Of a stretch of DNA of 64,000 bases, positions 1 to 10,019 are shown piece by piece (the stretch's first letter is position 1; each line of letters opens with the position of its first letter). Source of the DNA: Prorocentrum cordatum. Its lineage: Eukaryota > Sar > Dinophyceae > Prorocentrales > Prorocentraceae. The stretch covers positions 45,001 to 109,000 of the forward strand of contig CAUYUJ010019884.1 in the NCBI GenBank assembly GCA_963575745.1, written 5' to 3'. The notes under the pieces were generated by a model. It saw nothing but the letters and a program-made list of their open reading frames with translations, searched no databases and was not told the origin of the DNA. Made by a program: the position numbers and the translations under genes.

Positions 1-1085
1 TCGCTCCTCCTTCCTCCTCCTCCTCCACCTGCTCCTCCTCTTCCTCCTCCTCAGCATCATCCACCTTATCATACTCAGAACCGTTTTTATAGTCGTACTC
101 ATAATCATACCTCCTCCTCATCATCCGCCTCCTCCTTTTCCTCCTCCTCCTCATCCGCCTCCTCCTTCTCCTCTTCCTCTTCCTTCCTCTCCATCCTCCT
201 CCTCCCTCCTCTCCATCCACCTTCTCTTCTTCCTCCTCCTCCTCATCCTCATCCTCCTCATACTCAAACTCATGTTCAGACTCCTACTCCTGCGTCCTCC
301 TCCTCCTCCTTTTCGCAACTCCTCGCTCCTCCTCGTTCCCCCTCCTTCTCCATCTCCTCCTCCTCATACTCATACGCATACTCATACTCATAAACCTACT
401 CATACCTCCTCCTCCTCCTCCTCCTCCCCTTCCCCTCCCCTCCTCCTCCTCTCCTCCTGCCTCCTCCTCCTCCCCCCTCCTCATTATCCTCCTCCTCCTC
501 CGTCCTCCCCCTCTCTCCTCATCCTCCTCCTCCTCCTCCTCCTCCTCCTCCTCCTCATACTCATACTCATACTCATAAACCTACTCATACCTCCTCCTCT
601 CCTCCTCCACCCTCCTCCTCCTCCTCCTCCTCCTTCCCCTCCTCCCCCTCATCATCACCATCATCCACTCCTCCTCCTCGCTCTTCCGCGGTCATACTCG
701 CTTCTCCTCGCGCTCCTCCTCCTCCTCCTCCCTCCTCTCCTCCTCCTCCTCCTCCTGTCCCTCCTCCTCCTCCTCTTCCTCCGCTCCTTCTCATATTCCT
801 CCATATCCTCCTCCTCCTCCTTCCCGTCCTCCTCCTCCTCCTCTTCATCCCCTCTTCCTCCTCCTCCTTCTCCTCCTCCTCATTATCCTCCTCCTCCTCC
901 TCCTCCTCCTCCTCCTCCTCCTCCTCCTCTCCTCCTCTCCTCCTTCCTCCTCCTCTTCCTCTTCCTCGTCCTCGTCCTCCTCCTCCTCCTCCTCCTCCCC
1001 CTCCTCCTTCTCCTCCTCCTCCTCCGTTTCCTCCTCCTACTCCTTCTCCTCCTCCTCCTCCTCCTCATCTTCCTCCTCCACTGGG
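1..1085 (+). repeat. CCT/TCC polypyrimidine tract
   Basis: About 1.1 kb of CCT/TCC triplets on the plus strand with embedded short ACTCATAC-type runs (for example 361-400 and 555-590). Open frames across it on both strands encode only Leu/Pro/Ser or Arg/Glu/Gly runs and are not genes. It abuts the first copy of the R1 repeat at its right end. Confidence 0.95.
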
Positions 1086-1680
1086 CATTCTTATAAATAG
1101 CATTTCCCTGTCGCACCTCGAGGCCTGATTTTAGGGCGGGCCGGGCGTTTCGCCTGAGATTTCCCTACCAGTTATTAACTTGAAGCTGAAAGAGTGGCAA
1201 CAGCTTCACAGATGCAGGGCGGGCGGTTTTCAAAAAGCGGTTCGCGCTTTAGCACCGCGCACATTCGTTTTCAAAAATTGTAAGGGCTTCGAGGATTGAG
1301 GGCGGCTCCTTTTCAAAATGTGGCTCTCGCCTTAGCGCCGCGCAAACTCGTTGTTAACATGTGCAAGAGTTTCATGGATTCTCATGGTAAGCGCACCAGG
1401 AATAATGTTATGGAAGGCTTCGGGATTATGAGGGTGCAAGAGTTACGTTGATTCGCGGTGTTGAAGTCCCACGAAAGGCGTTGTAGCACGACTCCGGATC
1501 GTCAAGACGCAGCCAGCAGTCAGGTTGATCCGTGGCGTTGGAATCCCGAGAACCTTGTTCTGGCATGCCTTAGGATATTCAAACGAATGTCTTTCAACGA
1601 GGCAGTTCCCTCAATGGAAATGAACCGTTGTAGGGCCCTATGAAGAGGGAGCTTGGAGGAAGGTTTATTCCAACATCCTC
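1086..1680 (+). repeat. Dispersed repeat R1, copy 1
   Basis: The 5' part (CCCTGTCGCACC, then a TTTTAGGGCGGGC-like box) is followed by two to three degenerate 65-85 bp monomers. These contain TTTTCAAAATGTGGCTC and CTTAGCGCCGCGCA. A unique 3' part ends CCTATGAAGAGGGAGCTTGG and TTTATTCCAACATC. The same order recurs at 19711-20477 (minus), 28106-28928 and 29049-29822, always between CCT/GGA tracts. No coding potential is seen. Confidence 0.85.
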
Positions 1681-1693
1681 TTCCTCCTCGCTC

Positions 1694-1716
1694 CTCGAGC
1701 CGCCGTTTCGGCTCCA
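1694..1716 (+). other. Possible decayed spliced-leader relic
   Basis: Aligned from its 3' end with the 22-nt dinoflagellate spliced leader, this stretch (core GCCGTTTCGGCTCCAG) matches about 14 of 22 positions. It lies between a CCT stretch and LINE element A, the same context as the clear relic at 30633. Alone the match could be chance. Confidence 0.22.
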
Positions 1717-1847
1717 GATATGTGCGCGCGGCAGGCGCCCCTTGCATGTGCTAGTCACACTACATTCAACACATAAGCCGACCGACGGGCACAGACCAGC
1801 GCACCTTTTGGCACCGCCGCCATGGATGTCGCTCCCTCCTGCTGTCA

Positions 1848-2680
1848 GTGGTGATTTTGTTGTGCATGTGGCGAGGTCCTGCGTACACGGAAGGGCCAAA
1901 GTGGAAACTCGTTCAATTCAATCCGTTGGCGGCAAGCAGTTATGCACGATTTGAGGATATCGCTTCGTCTTTTTGTCGTGTTGATGCGGTGGGGCTGATT
2001 GGGACACAGCTGCGCATGCGGGAGCTGAAAGTTCAGAGGAGGGCCATCTCGGGCCGCATCCTGATCGAGCGAGGCTGGGAGAGGAGGCCCTTCTCCAACA
2101 AGTCTTGCGGCGTGAGCCTTTTTTGTTGCACGAGAGGTTCAAGGACAAACACGTCAGCGCTGTCAGGTCAGGCCCAGAGGCCTTGGCAGGCCATTGCCTG
2201 GCGGTCAGGCTTCAGACGGCCCAGGAGGACCCGACGTTCCTGCTGGCGTATTTCCCTCCTCGCACGACGGAGATTGCGAAGCAGTCTGCGTATCGGCGAA
2301 CGGTTCAACAGTCCTTCGAGACTGGTTCCTATTCTGATGATGGGTCTCCAATTTGGCATGGGTGAGGCTGCTGCAAATACTCTCATCGAGAACGATGGCA
2401 CTGTTGCAGGGGCGGGCTCGCAAAGGAACACTACGCGGGCTCGGCGGTGCGCAACTTGCTGAAGGATCACCACATGGAGGCCGCATCCGCGCGCTCAAGC
2501 GTGGACACGTACTACGGGCAGACGTCCTCCTCGCACGTGGATTTCGTCTGTCTTCCTGCTGGCCTGGGAGATGCTCTTTTGCGGGCTGGTGCTCCACTTC
2601 GGTGCGGTAGGGAACTTCAGCTCATCAATACTGTGCGACGGCGCGATCATGTTGCCGTGCTGGTCGGGGCTAGGCGCCCC
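1848..2680 (+). pseudogene. EEP (AP-endonuclease-like) domain of LINE A
   Basis: Three frames together give an endonuclease/exonuclease/phosphatase fold. The N-terminal part (frame from 1848) has an NPLAASSYARF start and VGLIGTQLR, then TNKSCGV-like residues near 2095. A second frame (from 2105) reads HCLAVRL and FLLAYFPPR. A third stretch (about 2500-2670) reads SSHVDFVCLPAGL and ends RRDHVAVLVG, where the Asp-His pair (2644-2649) matches the conserved C-terminal catalytic DH of the family. At least two frameshifts and stops near 2148 and 2365 break it. In such elements this domain nicks target DNA for target-primed reverse transcription. Confidence 0.72.
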
Positions 2681-2697
2681 TCGGAGTTTCCGCCATC

Positions 2698-3320
2698 TTG
2701 CGTCGGATGCCGCGCTCACCTGTGGCGGGGTCGATGCGCTTAACCATGGATGCGATGACGGCTGCGCTTCGGGGGGGGGGCCTGCAGAAAGCATTCATGG
2801 GTTCGATTGAGATTAGGTCGGCAACTGAACAGGGCATCGGGGAGAACCTGGCGGCTCAGACGATTCCTGATTCTCAATTCTGCACCTCGAGAGGGCGCTG
2901 GTGGAGGAGGGGGAGAAGCTTTTTGTTTCTGACTCTGCGGCGGTTCCTGGGAAGCTCGAACTTGGAAGATTACGGAGTAGACTCTTGGAAAAGAGGAGGG
3001 ACATGAGGACGGGGCCCCAGGGGCGCACGGAGGAGGAGGTCGAGGCCCTGACGTGCAAATTGAGGGATGTCACGAGAGAATTCCATGGGCTCCAAAACCA
3101 AGCTCGGCAACTGCGTAGAGAAGAACACCTGGGGGCCTTGCGCGACGCTTGCAAGGCTCGTGATTTGCACGAAGTAATGGATTCGGCGAGAGTTGCGGCG
3201 GGCACTGGGCTGGGACCGAAGAAGCGCCACTTTCTCGATGTTCGGACTGCTCTTCCTGATCGACAAGAGAAGTTGTCTCCTTGGTCTGCTGCTGGGTATG
3301 CTGGCGGCATGGAAGCCAAA
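2698..3320 (+). pseudogene. Endonuclease-RT linker of LINE A
   Basis: The sequence continues element A between the EEP and RT regions. One frame (about 2735-2890) reads MDAMTAALRGGGLQKAF. The next (2880-3320) reads ALVEEGEKLF, then a basic charged stretch with RDVTREFHGL and GLGPKKRHFLDV. The frame changes near 2885. The charged, helix-prone character matches the linker of element C. It has no catalytic motif of its own. Adjacent stops and frame changes mark it as a relic. Confidence 0.55.
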
Positions 3321-3559
3321 GAAGTTCCGCCCTGGTTCGAGCCCGCAGCCCCGGCACCTGACCGCAGAACGAGTTTAGACTTGCAGGGTAAGGAGGCAGC
3401 CGCTGAAGATCTATTTCGTGATTCTCGCCATTTGAGGCGCCGTCAGAAGAAGCGCTGCCCACCACCCTGGTCTGCGCCGATAGAATTATGGGGTCTGGCT
3501 CTCTCTCCTGGAGCGGGAATCAAACCAGAGCAGCGAATAACTGAGGTGGGGGCGCCATC

Positions 3560-4400
3560 GATTTCGAAGCCGGCTTTTTTGTTCACGCGAGCTATGTTCA
3601 TGGGATGCTGGAGGATAAGGTCGAGTGGACGCACGCCTTCCACCTGGCACTGCAGTAAGACGACGGGTTCGAAGAAATCCGAAGCCGAGGGGCCGAATGG
3701 GAAGAGGTGGACGCATGCGTCACCGACGCTTGGGAAATCTCGGCACGGCAATACGATGCGACGAGGGCGATTAGGGGGCGATGTTCATGGGCATGAGAAG
3801 GGGCGTTTTTAACTCTCATGCTTGATGCCAGTACCCCGGCCTGGAGGGCGGCGCAGGAGGGCCTCTCCGTTGCGCGGCAGCCCCCTGGTGCGACCAACGC
3901 TTTCGGAAGTATTGCGCGGGCTCGCACGCGAGAGGCGCGCGCCGACATGCACGATGCCACGGCCCAGGCGCAGGCCATCCAGTGCGTGAACTGTGCCACG
4001 ATAGCTGTCAACTGTTCCGACGGGGGGGGCTTCTCTTGGGACCAGGGCGCGGGGGGGCGATGGGAGATCCTTTTATGGCGGCAGCATGGGCAAAAGCAGA
4101 TCAGCCATCAATTGCGCGATGGACCCCCCCCCCCGGTCGAGGAAGGGGTAGACACGGGACAGCTTACGGCGACCATTTGGATTTTTTCTGGGCCCGTGGA
4201 CCTGGCGGGCTGTCAGCACGCAGACGATTCCTAAAGAACGCCTGCGTCTACAACCTCGAATCCGCAGGCGGAGCTGGCGGCAAAGGCGAGGACAGCTTCG
4301 GAGCTGCTTACTGTTGCGCTCTCGGAGGACGGCTGCGCCCAGAACGAATCTAAGCAAGTCACCTTGATTCACCCAGTGGGGGAATTTTCACACACTGGTT
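3560..4400 (+). pseudogene. Reverse transcriptase remnant of LINE A
   Basis: Two RT palm signatures lie in one frame (3982-4353). GRGGAMGDPFMAAAW at about 4048-4092 corresponds to the QGDP-type motif. TAYGDHLDF at about 4159-4185 sits where YADD is expected; it keeps the first Asp but has His for the second. Downstream in another frame, DGCAQNESKQV (about 4327-4359) matches the conserved post-palm segment of non-LTR RTs. The upstream finger/palm motifs are not clear, and frames change at least three times. It would have copied element RNA into DNA; this copy cannot. Confidence 0.62.
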
Positions 4401-5060
4401 GCTCGTCGATCAAAGAGGGGGAGATTCTTTTTTCCTGGGGAAGTTGTTCGGCAAGCTCGTTACCTGGGGGCGCAGTTCGTTGGGGGCTCGCGGTTGGCTC
4501 GGGCATGTGGGGCTGAGCTAAAAGCGAGGAGGTATGCTACGATAAGAGCCTTCTACTCCCTGGGGCAGTTGTGGTTTCTCCCTAAAGTACATTCTCGACT
4601 TAAGCGGATGTGATTGCTCCTCGCGCGTTGTCTCCACGGCTGCGCACTGCCTGGGGGGGGTCTTCTTCCCATCGAAAGTGCAGCTCAGCTCGTCGCAGGC
4701 GCCGGTGGACGGCTTTGCACGCAAAGCTACGAGGGGGAGGGCGCGCAAGGAATGGGAGCGTAAGCACACATCTCTCTCGAGTGAGGAAGTCCGTAAGTTC
4801 TGGCGCCTGCCGTCTCTGGAAGTGGAGCTCCGAGCGCGCAGACTCCGCAGGCTGCAAGCTATTTCTCGGGATCCAGCTAGGCATGCGCAGTAGCTGTCTG
4901 CGCATTTTGAGAAGTTGCCCTGGGAGCCAGAGGCTACGATTGATCAGCGGGGGCGACTACTTGAGGGGGCGAATCCGCGGGCAAAAAGAGTTAGAAGATC
5001 TGGAGATCATTCGGTTTTCTTGATCCTGAGCTTCAAAAAGATTTCAGGCGCATCGATGTT
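4400..5060 (+). pseudogene. Post-RT connector of LINE A
   Basis: One frame from about 4433 reads GEVVRQARYLGAQFVGGSRL and then a conserved-looking RAFYSLGQLWFLPKVHSRLK before a TGA at about 4609. A second frame (4678-4893) continues with an Arg-rich segment including EEVRKFWRLPSLEVELRARR. The pattern (YLGA, later LWF.P) resembles the thumb region following non-LTR RTs. It is interrupted by frameshifts. Confidence 0.5.
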
Positions 5061-5066
5061 TCGCTG

Positions 5067-5567
5067 ATGCGAGGCCTCGATGTTCAGAAACCTGCAAAAA
5101 AAGAATCGCCGCCTCGTCCTCGCCATCGCGAGAAGAATTGGAGATGGTCCATGAAATCGAAGGATGGGCTGGAGTGTCCGGAGTCTTGTTCTACCAACCG
5201 GCAGCTGCGCACACGCATGCAAACACATTATCGGCGCAAAGATGTTTATACTGAAGTGGCGGTTACGAATGAATGCCCGTGCTGTCGAGAAGTCTGCGAG
5301 GCTCGGAGCACGGCGCATCGGCATGTTATTTCTCGCTCGTCTAGGCCCCGGGCGCGAGCACGCACGCGTTTCTTGGGAGAGGTCGTGGAGCCTTCATCTC
5401 TGAGATGTACGTTGTGCCCTTTTGTCGCTCGAGACCTATCGGCACTTCACGATCACCTAGTCGCCCACGCCCCGCCGCATACCCCATGGAGCTGGACGAG
5501 CCGACCCGGGCGATCAAGCGCGCCCCTGGAGGCCCCGCGGCGGGAGATCAACGGCGCCGCCGGCTGA
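5067..5567 (+). pseudogene. C-terminal zinc-finger tail of LINE A
   Basis: An open frame of 166 codons holds two Cys/His fingers: CPCCREVCEARSTAHRHV (about residues 71-88) and CTLCPFVARDLSALHDHLVAH (about 114-134). These are C2H2-like pairs at the end of the RT polyprotein, a common nucleic-acid-binding tail of non-LTR elements. The frame is intact here, but the upstream parts are in other frames. Its last 80 or so bases overlap the ORF starting at 5486 in a different frame. Confidence 0.6.
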
Positions 5568-6193
5568 TAGAGGAAGCGGCGGGAGAAGAGGGAGGACGCC
5601 AACAGCAGCTAGAGCGTTTAGCGCAGGTGCTGGCGGCCCTGGCTTTGACGCAAGCGGCCGAGCTGCGAGATCTCATCGCCGCTGCGCGTCATGCGTTCCC
5701 GGTGCCAAGCGGGTCGGCCATCGCCAAAGCCAGGGCGGACGCAGGCGTAGACTATCACAAGCAGGTCAAAGCCACCAAGGGCACCGACCAGAGCGAAATC
5801 CTTAACACGCCATTCCTGCACGCGTTCGAAGCAACGATCAAAGCTTACTACAGCATCGAGGACATCGGTGAGCAGCGGCTCGGAGCGATCAAGAACTTCT
5901 GGGAGACGATCACGCAGGAGTCGCTCGAATCGGCGGCGCAGATGATCCGCCATTGCCGCTGCCGTTCGACCAAGAAGAAGGAGGGGGGCACAGAGCTCGT
6001 GAGGATCACGCTGTGCTGCGCCACGGAGTGGGCCGCCCTCGAGAGCGCAGCGTTGGCCGCACTGTACCGAACGGGGGCCGCGAAGAAGGCAGGCCCGCCG
6101 CCGCGCGGCCCGCTCGGGAGGGGGGGGCAGCCAAGCTCCTGGAGGAGCTGCAGTAGGACGCCCGCGTGCTGCCAGGAAGGAGGAGAGAGGTGA
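5486..6193 (+). CDS. Intact ORF of unknown function downstream of LINE A
   Basis: This 235-codon ORF starts at ATG 5486 in context ACCCCATGG, inside the end of the zinc-finger frame. An in-frame upstream ATG at 5405 would add 27 residues lying within the zinc-finger coding part, so the later start is preferred. The protein has a charged, Arg/Glu-rich N-terminus (residues 1-45), a leucine/alanine helix (about 46-75, LAQVLAALALTQAAELRDL), and a central region with FLHAFEATIKAYYSIEDIG. Next come a CRCRSTKKK patch near residue 165 and a basic, Pro/Gly-rich C-terminus. I do not recognise a family. Its overlap with the retroelement and its intact frame suggest an element-encoded accessory protein, but this is inference; it could also be an exon of a host gene. 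Confidence 0.5.
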   Translation: MELDEPTRAIKRAPGGPAAGDQRRRRLIEEAAGEEGGRQQQLERLAQVLAALALTQAAELRDLIAAARHAFPVPSGSAIAKARADAGVDYHKQVKATKGTDQSEILNTPFLHAFEATIKAYYSIEDIGEQRLGAIKNFWETITQESLESAAQMIRHCRCRSTKKKEGGTELVRITLCCATEWAALESAALAALYRTGAAKKAGPPPRGPLGRGGQPSSWRSCSRTPACCQEGGER

Positions 6194-7068
6194 GAAGAGG
6201 ACTGGGGCCATTTCCTGGAAGTCAAGTTTCGGGCAAGAAGGTTCGAGGCTGTCTTTTTTCCATGAAGCAGAGATTTGTTAGGCTTGCTCGGAGGCTTGAA
6301 ATTTCTTTTGCGAGAATGGCGGAGCTTCTCCGAGCGGGCCGCCTGGACCTTGGCCTGGCGCTGTCTTTCTCGAGGGGGAGGGAGGGGTCGCCGGTTCGGT
6401 CGCGGGAGAGCGGGGAGGGGCGGAAGATGTCTCGACAGTGGGCGCGTGCTATCTGGCCCGAGAGTGGGCCCTCCACGGACCTCGGCGCCAGCAGGCCAGA
6501 TTGCGATTCTCACGGGACAGTGGTCTGCGCTGGCGCTGAAACGGCTCACGAGAGCAACATCGGCAGAGAAAGTTATTGTGTTTGCCTCTCTCTTACAGTT
6601 CGAGTGGACAGTAACGTGCTGCTGCCAAGGATGTCGCATCGTATCCTCGCTCCTCGCTCCTCGTTCCGCCTCGCTCCTTGTTCCGCCTCGTCACTCCGCT
6701 TCCTCAGCCTCATCGCTCTTCTCTCCGCCTCCTCGCTCCGCCCCCTCCGCGCCTCGCAGCGTCGGGGCGCCTCCTTCCCTCGCTCTCCTGGTCGGCATGA
6801 ACGAGCGCGCGCTCGCCCTCGCGCGCTGGTCCGCAGCGCCTCGGCCTGTCCGCCGCCGCGCGCTCGCACTTGCGCTAGGTCAGATTCGAGCTTCCAGGCG
6901 GGCCGTCCACGCCAGGAGGGTGAGCAGGAACGAGGTTGGAAGAAAAATTATGGACGCCTCGCGGAGCCCCACCCAGCCCATCCGGAAACGACGCCGGGGC
7001 GAGTTGCCCTGGTCAGGGATATGGAGGAGCGCGTAGTGGAACTAAGGGCTGGGGAAGCCGACATACCT
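6194..7068 (+). other. No recognisable gene; CGCTCCTC short repeats
   Basis: After the 5486 ORF there is a stretch with no recognisable domain. About 6640-6900 contains degenerate CGCTCCTCG/CGCCTCG repeats that give open frames in several phases. This may be 3' non-coding sequence of element A; nothing further is supported. Confidence 0.5.
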
Positions 7069-7220
7069 TAAGAGGGGGATTGAGGCAGAGGCGGTGGAGG
7101 AGGAGGAGGAGGAGGAGGATGGGGGAAGGGGAAGCGGGAGAAGGGAGTATGGAGGAGGAGGAGGAGGAGGAGGAGGAATAGGCGGATGAGACGGAGGAGA
7201 GGAGGCGGAGGAGGGCGAGC
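7069..7220 (+). repeat. GGA polypurine tract
   Basis: GGA/GAG triplets on the plus strand with a few interruptions, bordering the R2 repeat tract that begins near 7240. Confidence 0.9.
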
Positions 7221-7239
7221 AGAAAGGCCAGAGGCCCCT

Positions 7240-7765
7240 CGGCTGCCTCTCGGAGTCTCTTCGGATGTCACCCGAGAGCCTCTTGGCGTCACCCTGGGGT
7301 GTCTTGGGAGCCTCTTGCCTGACCCAAGGGCCTCTTGGAGCGTCTTTGGTGCCTAGGGGGAGCCTCTTGGGAGCCTCCTGGGCGCCTCCTGGGCGCCTCT
7401 TGGGCCCTTTTGGGGCACTCTTGGACCACTCTTGGGAGCCTTGGGGGCCACCTTAGGGCCATATTGGAGGAGCTTGATCATCGAAGGAGGGGGTCCCTCA
7501 TTAGATTCGCCCTTCGGAGGGCCATCAAAAGCGAAAGGGTGAGAAAGGCAAAAGTCAGCGATGTGCTTCAATGTTTTGAAGGATATGTGGGCCTCTTGGG
7601 GGCCGCCTTGCGAGGATCCGTGGCCTCTTGGAGCCGTCTTGGAGCGGTCTTGGGACCTCTTGGAGTATGTTGGAAGCCATCTTGAGACACCTTGCGCTAT
7701 CTAGAGCCATCATGGAGGTCATCTTGGGCTCCCTGAGGCCCTTTTGGAGCCAGGGCCACCTTGGA
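7240..7765 (+). repeat. R2 repeat tract (CCTCTTGGG orientation)
   Basis: Degenerate 9-13 bp units around GCCTCTTGGG. Near 7535-7575 an embedded AT-richer segment (GCGAAAGGGTGAGAAAGG) is the reverse complement of the conserved module seen in minus-oriented R2 tracts, for example near 51030. The open frames (Gly/Ser/Leu/Trp repeats) are artefacts of the repeat. Confidence 0.8.
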
Positions 7766-7877
7766 CGCTCTGACCGCACGTCGCCCCCCCCGTCCAGACC
7801 CAGAGGGAGGGGGGCGGTGGAGGAGTCAAGACATATCTCCCAGGCGTAAACTGTTTGGCTCACCCCCACCCGTCCTC

Positions 7878-8640
7878 CCAAGGCATCAGTAGCACCCGAG
7901 TCTCAGCATGTCGCCTAGGAGCGCCACACATGCCATGTGCGCCACGTGTCCCATGGGCACCAGACACCCCGAAGGCCCAAGCGTGCCAGGCGCGCCAGGT
8001 GCGCCACGTGCACCGTGTGCGCCAAATGTGCCACGTGCTCCAGCAGCGCCAGGTGCGACACACGCGCAGGGAGTGCCAGGTGCGCCTATACATGCCTCCA
8101 TCGGATGGACAGCCATGGGGAAGCAATACACACCCCAGGTGCCTGGGACCCCGACCCCAGGGGGTTCATGATCTTGGTTCTCCCTGAATCGAGGTGCCGA
8201 GCATTCCGTCAGGAGGGCGGCTCCTCCAGGGGGCACTGCACCAGCACCGATGGAGAAAAGGAGACATCATGAGGAACCGTGGGACACGTGAAAGCTCGGA
8301 GAAAAGAGCGCCCCCTGGAAGGGTACGAGGAGACGTCGTCCGCGACCAAAGTGATCGCGCTGCACCCGCGCACAATCCAGATGTCGTCGCAAAGGCCATT
8401 TTGTGTTGTTTACTGACAGGCGTGCGCGCAGCAAGCAATGTGCCAGCACCCCCGCCGTCCTCGTCAAAAACACAGTCAGAATGGTTTCGGGGCGCAACGA
8501 AGATGCTGTATTGTTTGTTGACAGGAGTGGTTGGCCTGCGCGCGGCGAGCAATAATATGCCGGCACTCCCGCCGTTCCTGTCAAAACACCGTGCAACATG
8601 GTCTCGCGGGGAGCCCGCGCATGCTCCGGATGTGGAGGCG
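7878..8640 (+). repeat. Composite repeat, copy 1 (GTGCGCCA short repeats + 130-bp units)
   Basis: Starts with AGTAGCACCCGAGTCTCAGC, then 9-12 bp GTGCGCCA-type repeats (7920-8095), a less repetitive spacer, and about two units of 120-140 bp (about 8340-8640). The units share CAATCCAGATGT, TTGTTTACTGACAGG-like and CCCCCGCCGTCC segments. The same order recurs from 9047. Confidence 0.7.
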
Positions 8641-9046
8641 AGCTGTGTTTTGCATTTCCTCCTCCTCCGCCTCCTCCTCCTCCTCCTCCTTGTGGGCAGG
8701 GATGGTGGGTGGGGGTTGGCGTGGGTCCAGGCTGGCAACCGGTCGGGTCGGGAAGGGGTTGTTCATTATTGGTGGTCTCCAAACCAGGTGGTGAGACACC
8801 CGGTGGTGGCCCCGATTCCCCCAAAACATAATTCTGGGTCACCACCGGGTTTGGGGACACGCGGTCGCCACGAGGTTTTGCGTTTCCTGGGCCAGCCAGC
8901 GCTCGAAAAACATTACCCAAATCGCCCAAAACTCACCACCGGGTGTTCTCACCACCACGTTTGGGGACCACCAACATTAACAGGAAGCAGTGATCCAGCT
9001 ACCCACAAGCAGCAGGCCGTCTCGCTCATTCCCCCACGCCCTCCAG
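8641..9046. other. Unique spacer with CACCACCGGGT direct repeats
   Basis: A short CCT run at about 8660-8690 is followed by several near-copies of CCACCGGGTTTGGGGAC and GGTGGTGAGACAC-like words on both strands (about 8785-8980). No gene is recognised. Confidence 0.45.
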
Positions 9047-9835
9047 GACAGAAGTAGCACCCGAGTCTTAGCATGGACGGGCCGCCGTCGACAACCATCG
9101 GGAACCAATGCAGACGCCAGCCAGGTGCGCGATTCCCGCGAGGTGCGCCGCACGTGTCAGGTGCGCCACGCGCACCAGGTGCGCCACGTTGAGCAATAGG
9201 TCGACCGCCCCACCACCCCTGTCAAAAGCCAACGCAAAGTGAAGGCGGGTCTGCGAGCACTGTGCGAGGTGCGAACGTGCACCCGCGATCATCTTGCATG
9301 TGGTTCTGCACACAACAGGCGGTATGCCGCCCTGCTCCCCACCGTCCCTGGCGAAGTGAGCTTCGTTCTCTTGTTGAAGCGGGTGGTGGGCCTGCACACA
9401 GCAGGGACTGTGCCGGCCCCCCGTCGTCCTCGTCCAAAACCAGTGCGAAGTGATCGCAGGGCGTCCACGCATGATCCAGACTTTGGTGCACATTGCACTT
9501 GGTATTGTTTCTTGCAAGTGATGGTTGGGAGGTTGGCGTTGCACACAGCAGGCAATGCACCGCCCCCCACCCCCCGTCCCTGCCAAAAACATATGCAAAG
9601 TGATAGCGGGGCGTCCGCGCATGATCCAGACTCCAGACTTTGATGCAACGTGCATTTCCTACTGTTTTTGCAAAGGATGGTGGGGGGCCTGTTGACATTG
9701 CAGAGCAGGCAGTTGCTGGCAACACCGTCCCTGACAACAGCCAATGCAAAGTAATCGCGGAGCGCCTGCGCTCGATCCAGATGTTGGTGCAAAGTGCATG
9801 GTACTGGGTATGTCGCCGGTCGGGTGGGGGAGGGG
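9047..9835 (+). repeat. Composite repeat, copy 2
   Basis: Begins with AGTAGCACCCGAGTCTTAGC like copy 1. It then has GTGCGCCA repeats (9118-9195) and about five degenerate 120-140 bp units (9200-9835) containing GCATGATCCAGACT, GCAAAGTGAT and CACACAGCAGG. Open frames here are repeat translations. Confidence 0.7.
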
Positions 9836-10019
9836 GGCTGTATTAAAAGGAACGGCGATGAACCCCTCCCCGAAAGGGAAGAGGGAAGATGGAGGAGGAG
9901 ATTCGCTAAACCGCCTTCGCCCAGAGGGGGTTACGCTGAAGGACCCCACATGCTCGGATGGACTCTTCGCGCGCTGGCCTCGTACGAGCACGCCTGCAGA
10001 ACGCGCGAGGAAGTGTCCC

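Larger units (their letters stand above)
1717..6193 (+). mobile_element. LINE-like non-LTR retroelement A, degenerate
   Basis: A decayed non-LTR element read on the plus strand. In order it carries an EEP-type endonuclease (about 1890-2680), an endonuclease-RT linker (2698-3320), a reverse transcriptase remnant (about 3560-4400), a post-RT thumb/connector (4400-5060), a paired zinc-finger tail (5067-5567) and an overlapping downstream ORF (5486-6193). The first five parts are spread over all three plus frames with several stops, so it cannot be active. A CCT stretch and a possible spliced-leader relic lie immediately upstream. No poly-A tail or target-site duplication was found. Confidence 0.8.

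Noticed and set aside
7838-7860. Spliced-leader-like GTAAACTGTTTGGCTCAC
   Set aside because: Only the TTTGGCTCA part matches well; the 5' half does not, and no ORF follows in a fitting position.
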